Under the pieces are notes generated by a model. That model did not search any database and was not told the DNA's origin. It was given only the letters and a program-made list of their open reading frames with translations. From positions 1-7,293 of the forward strand of contig JAIRZU010000071.1 of the NCBI GenBank assembly GCA_031267075.1: a stretch of DNA of 7,293 bases, written 5' to 3'. Shown one piece after another: positions 5,859 through 7,293 of this stretch. Position numbers and translations under genes: made by a program. Origin of the DNA: Holosporales bacterium (lineage in GTDB: Bacteria > Pseudomonadota > Alphaproteobacteria > RUG11792). Position 1 is the stretch's first letter, and each line of letters opens with the position of its first letter.

Positions 5859-7124
5859 ATGTGCAGTACTGAGAAACTGCTACCCCCGGCGAGGTTCCGT
5901 AACATCTTTCGAAATGCCATCAGGCTGGGCATTGCCATGCTAGTAGCAATCACACTTACTACGTTCATGGTCAGTGCTGCAGCAACTACAAAATCCAAGA
6001 AAGCCCCATTCTCAGCTAAGGTAAGCAAGGATGTGCCAAAGGGGAAATTAGCACAGAAGCCCATCCCGTCTACTACCTGGGTCGATCAGGCCAAGCAGCT
6101 AGTTGAGAGAGTTTCCAAGTTCTGTGTGCTTGTAACAGTTCCTGGCACCGAGGATGACGGCAAAACATATAGCGCCGCTGTGATGCCGCGTGGCTGCAAG
6201 GGGCCCAATGTCAGGTCTGGAGCATCGTTGGATGGTAACGTAGTCTGCACAGTAGCGCATGATCTGCAGGTTGGCGCCAGGGTGACAGTGTCATTCGACA
6301 GCGAACTTAGGTCGCTTAGCGAAGGTGGAAAGCGCATACTCGGCCCGAAGGACTACAACGGAATTGTCGTCAAGGTCGTCTGCGGCCTGGCATTTATTGA
6401 GGTTAACCACAAGGGAGATGGGAAGCTCCCACACATCGAACTTGGTAGTGACGCCAAACTTACCAGTGGAGCGGCGTTACCTAACTGCCTCGCAATTGGC
6501 AAGGCAAGAGGAGAGTTTTTCAGTAGCCTCGCCAAGCCGTACAACAACAAATACGAATTCAAAAGGTGGGTGGCGGAGATACAAGAAGTAACCTACGTTC
6601 TCGACAAAGGGGCTCCTCGTCTCTTGATGCAAGCCCGCTACGGCACTCCAGTTACTCCAGAAAATGATGGTGGAGTCTTGGTGGATGATGAGGGAAACAT
6701 CATCGGAGTACTGACTGTGACTTTTCACCCTGATGGTCGAACTGAGACGTACGCCATCCCAGTATCAGTCGTTAGGAAGGGGTTGAGGATGGTAGCCCCT
6801 AGTACCCTGAAGGGAGCTTCTCAACATGAGCTTGGGGTGAATGTAGCTGACATCGATAAGGATGAAACCAAACAGCCGTGGTTTAAATTCTTTTTACGTA
6901 AGCAGAAGGAGGAGTCAGGGGTAGTAGTATTGTCTGTGAAGACTGACTCTCCAGCAGCTAAGGCCGGTATCCAAGCAAACGACATCACCCTTGCATTCAA
7001 TGGATATGCTGTATGTGACGCGGAAACCTACCGCAACCTCGAACAATACTCATTTGGCGATGGAAGCGTAAGCCTAACGATCAAGCGCGGCAACAACATC
7101 TTCGACCTAGAGGTAACAAGGTGA
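5859..7124 (+). CDS. HtrA/DegS-like exported PDZ protein, predicted pseudoprotease
   Basis: The 421-residue product has a basic N-terminus and a hydrophobic signal or anchor (about 23-41), a Lys/Pro-rich linker (43-70), a trypsin-fold HtrA-like domain (about 78-312) and a single C-terminal PDZ domain (about 325-421; GVVVLSVKTDSPAAKAGIQANDI). HtrA landmarks are clear: CTVAHDL with the catalytic His134, CGLAFIEV where the family has DLAVLKV, LPHIELGSDAKLTSG, ENDGGVLVDDEGNIIGV where the family has GNSGGPLV, and TYAIPVSVV. The catalytic Asp is Gly176 (GGC, 6384-6386) and the catalytic Ser is Asp270 (GAT, 6666-6668), so serine protease activity is not expected. GGGTGA (5847-5852), overlapping the tssC stop, is a plausible ribosome-binding site 6 nt before ATG 5859. 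The layout resembles DegS (anchor plus one PDZ). By position it is co-transcribed with tssBC. A role as envelope scaffold, peptide sensor or sheath/membrane-complex partner is inference; a periplasmic location follows from the signal segment. Confidence 0.85.
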   Translation: MCSTEKLLPPARFRNIFRNAIRLGIAMLVAITLTTFMVSAAATTKSKKAPFSAKVSKDVPKGKLAQKPIPSTTWVDQAKQLVERVSKFCVLVTVPGTEDDGKTYSAAVMPRGCKGPNVRSGASLDGNVVCTVAHDLQVGARVTVSFDSELRSLSEGGKRILGPKDYNGIVVKVVCGLAFIEVNHKGDGKLPHIELGSDAKLTSGAALPNCLAIGKARGEFFSSLAKPYNNKYEFKRWVAEIQEVTYVLDKGAPRLLMQARYGTPVTPENDGGVLVDDEGNIIGVLTVTFHPDGRTETYAIPVSVVRKGLRMVAPSTLKGASQHELGVNVADIDKDETKQPWFKFFLRKQKEESGVVVLSVKTDSPAAKAGIQANDITLAFNGYAVCDAETYRNLEQYSFGDGSVSLTIKRGNNIFDLEVTR

Positions 7125-7133
7125 TAGCCCTCT

Positions 7134-7157
7134 GATCAAGCGCCAGCTGGGTTTGAT
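7134..7157 (+). terminator. possible hairpin just after the tssBC operon
   Basis: Ten nt after the stop codon, ATCAAGC (7135-7141) and GTTTGAT (7151-7157) can pair, including one G-T wobble. The inner CCAGCTGG (7143-7150) can close the stem with an AGCT loop and one bulged G. No T run follows, so it is not a classical intrinsic terminator. It could stabilise the 3' end of the mRNA. Confidence 0.25.
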
Positions 7158-7180
7158 AGGAAGTCTTGTATATGAGGGGA

Positions 7181-7210
7181 TTGACAACTAACTACATATT
7201 TTTCTAGCAT
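7181..7210 (+). promoter_or_regulatory. candidate sigma70-type promoter reading rightward
   Basis: A perfect -35 TTGACA (7181-7186) is followed after 18 nt by TAGCAT (7205-7210), a four-of-six match to TATAAT, in AT-rich sequence. The octamer TCTAGCAT here (7203-7210) also occurs at 2590-2597, upstream of the exported gene. No + strand gene begins before the window ends, so the transcript would extend beyond it. Confidence 0.35.
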
Positions 7211-7236
7211 TGAATCGGTGTAACACGAGCAGAACA

Positions 7237-7293
7237 CTAAGCCTCAGCATTTCCAGGCTTTTGCTGTAACATTTGGTCTTCCTCTGCAACCTT
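7237..7293 (-). CDS. possible C-terminal end of a minus-strand gene entering from the right
   Basis: Reading the minus strand from base 7293 gives 18 open codons and a TAG stop at 7239-7237. The residues are charged and Gln-rich (KVAEEDQMLQQKPGNAEA), as is common for a disordered protein tail. If real, the gene converges on the tssBC operon. The stretch is too short to exclude chance, and the rightward promoter-like sequence at 7181-7210 would run into it antisense. No function can be proposed. Confidence 0.25.
   Translation of the reverse strand, partial: KVAEEDQMLQQKPGNAEA

Noticed and set aside
5852..5872. Six-codon frame from ATG 5852 overlapping the tssC stop
   Set aside because: It is too short to judge and has no clear ribosome-binding site. 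The downstream ATG 5859 is well explained by GGGTGA.
7239..7262. AAGCCT/AGGCTT hairpin followed by TT as an intrinsic terminator
   Set aside because: The stem is 6 bp with a 10-nt loop and only two T follow it. It also overlaps the possible minus-strand coding end, so support is weak.

Overview
All identifiable genes in this window lie on the + strand. They fall into two blocks separated by AT-rich intergenic DNA. The left block (2-2454) is a housekeeping pair: the 3' part of a large M24B-type Xaa-Pro aminopeptidase (aminopeptidase P), then a phosphoglycerate kinase gene (pgk) that starts inside the aminopeptidase stop codon. The right block (3828-7124) holds the two contractile-sheath genes of a type VI secretion system (T6SS), tssB and tssC. 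They are followed, with a 6-nt gap, by an exported HtrA/DegS-like protein with one PDZ domain. Between the blocks (2668-3639) is an exported, cysteine-rich, hydrophobic protein that I do not recognise.

The source is probably a host-associated alphaproteobacterium. This is an inference from the eukaryote-like large aminopeptidase P, moderate-GC genes separated by very AT-rich spacers, and substitutions at normally invariant positions in housekeeping enzymes. Those substitutions suggest fast or relaxed evolution of the kind seen in Rickettsiales or Holosporales symbionts. No rRNA or other taxonomic marker is present, so the assignment is tentative.

The most notable point is the third gene of the sheath operon. 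It has the trypsin-fold HtrA layout (signal/anchor segment, protease-like domain, C-terminal PDZ), but two of the three catalytic residues are replaced. The Ser of the usual GNSGG loop is Asp (ENDGG, residue 270), the catalytic Asp position reads Gly (CGLAF, residue 176), and only His134 remains. This looks like a pseudoprotease tied to T6SS sheath genes, and could be a PDZ scaffold or sensor in the envelope. The unknown exported protein just upstream of tssB may belong to the same system.

Regulatory structure clusters at 3640-3827, upstream of tssB: a three-armed set of TATGGCA/TGCCATA repeats, a candidate promoter resembling the one before the unknown exported gene, and a perfect 14-bp palindrome in the predicted tssB leader. 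A short reading frame with a strong ribosome-binding site overlaps the end of the unknown gene at a run of six G. The last 169 bases hold no clear gene on the + strand, but contain a consensus-like promoter and, on the minus strand, what may be the last 18 codons of a gene entering from the right.
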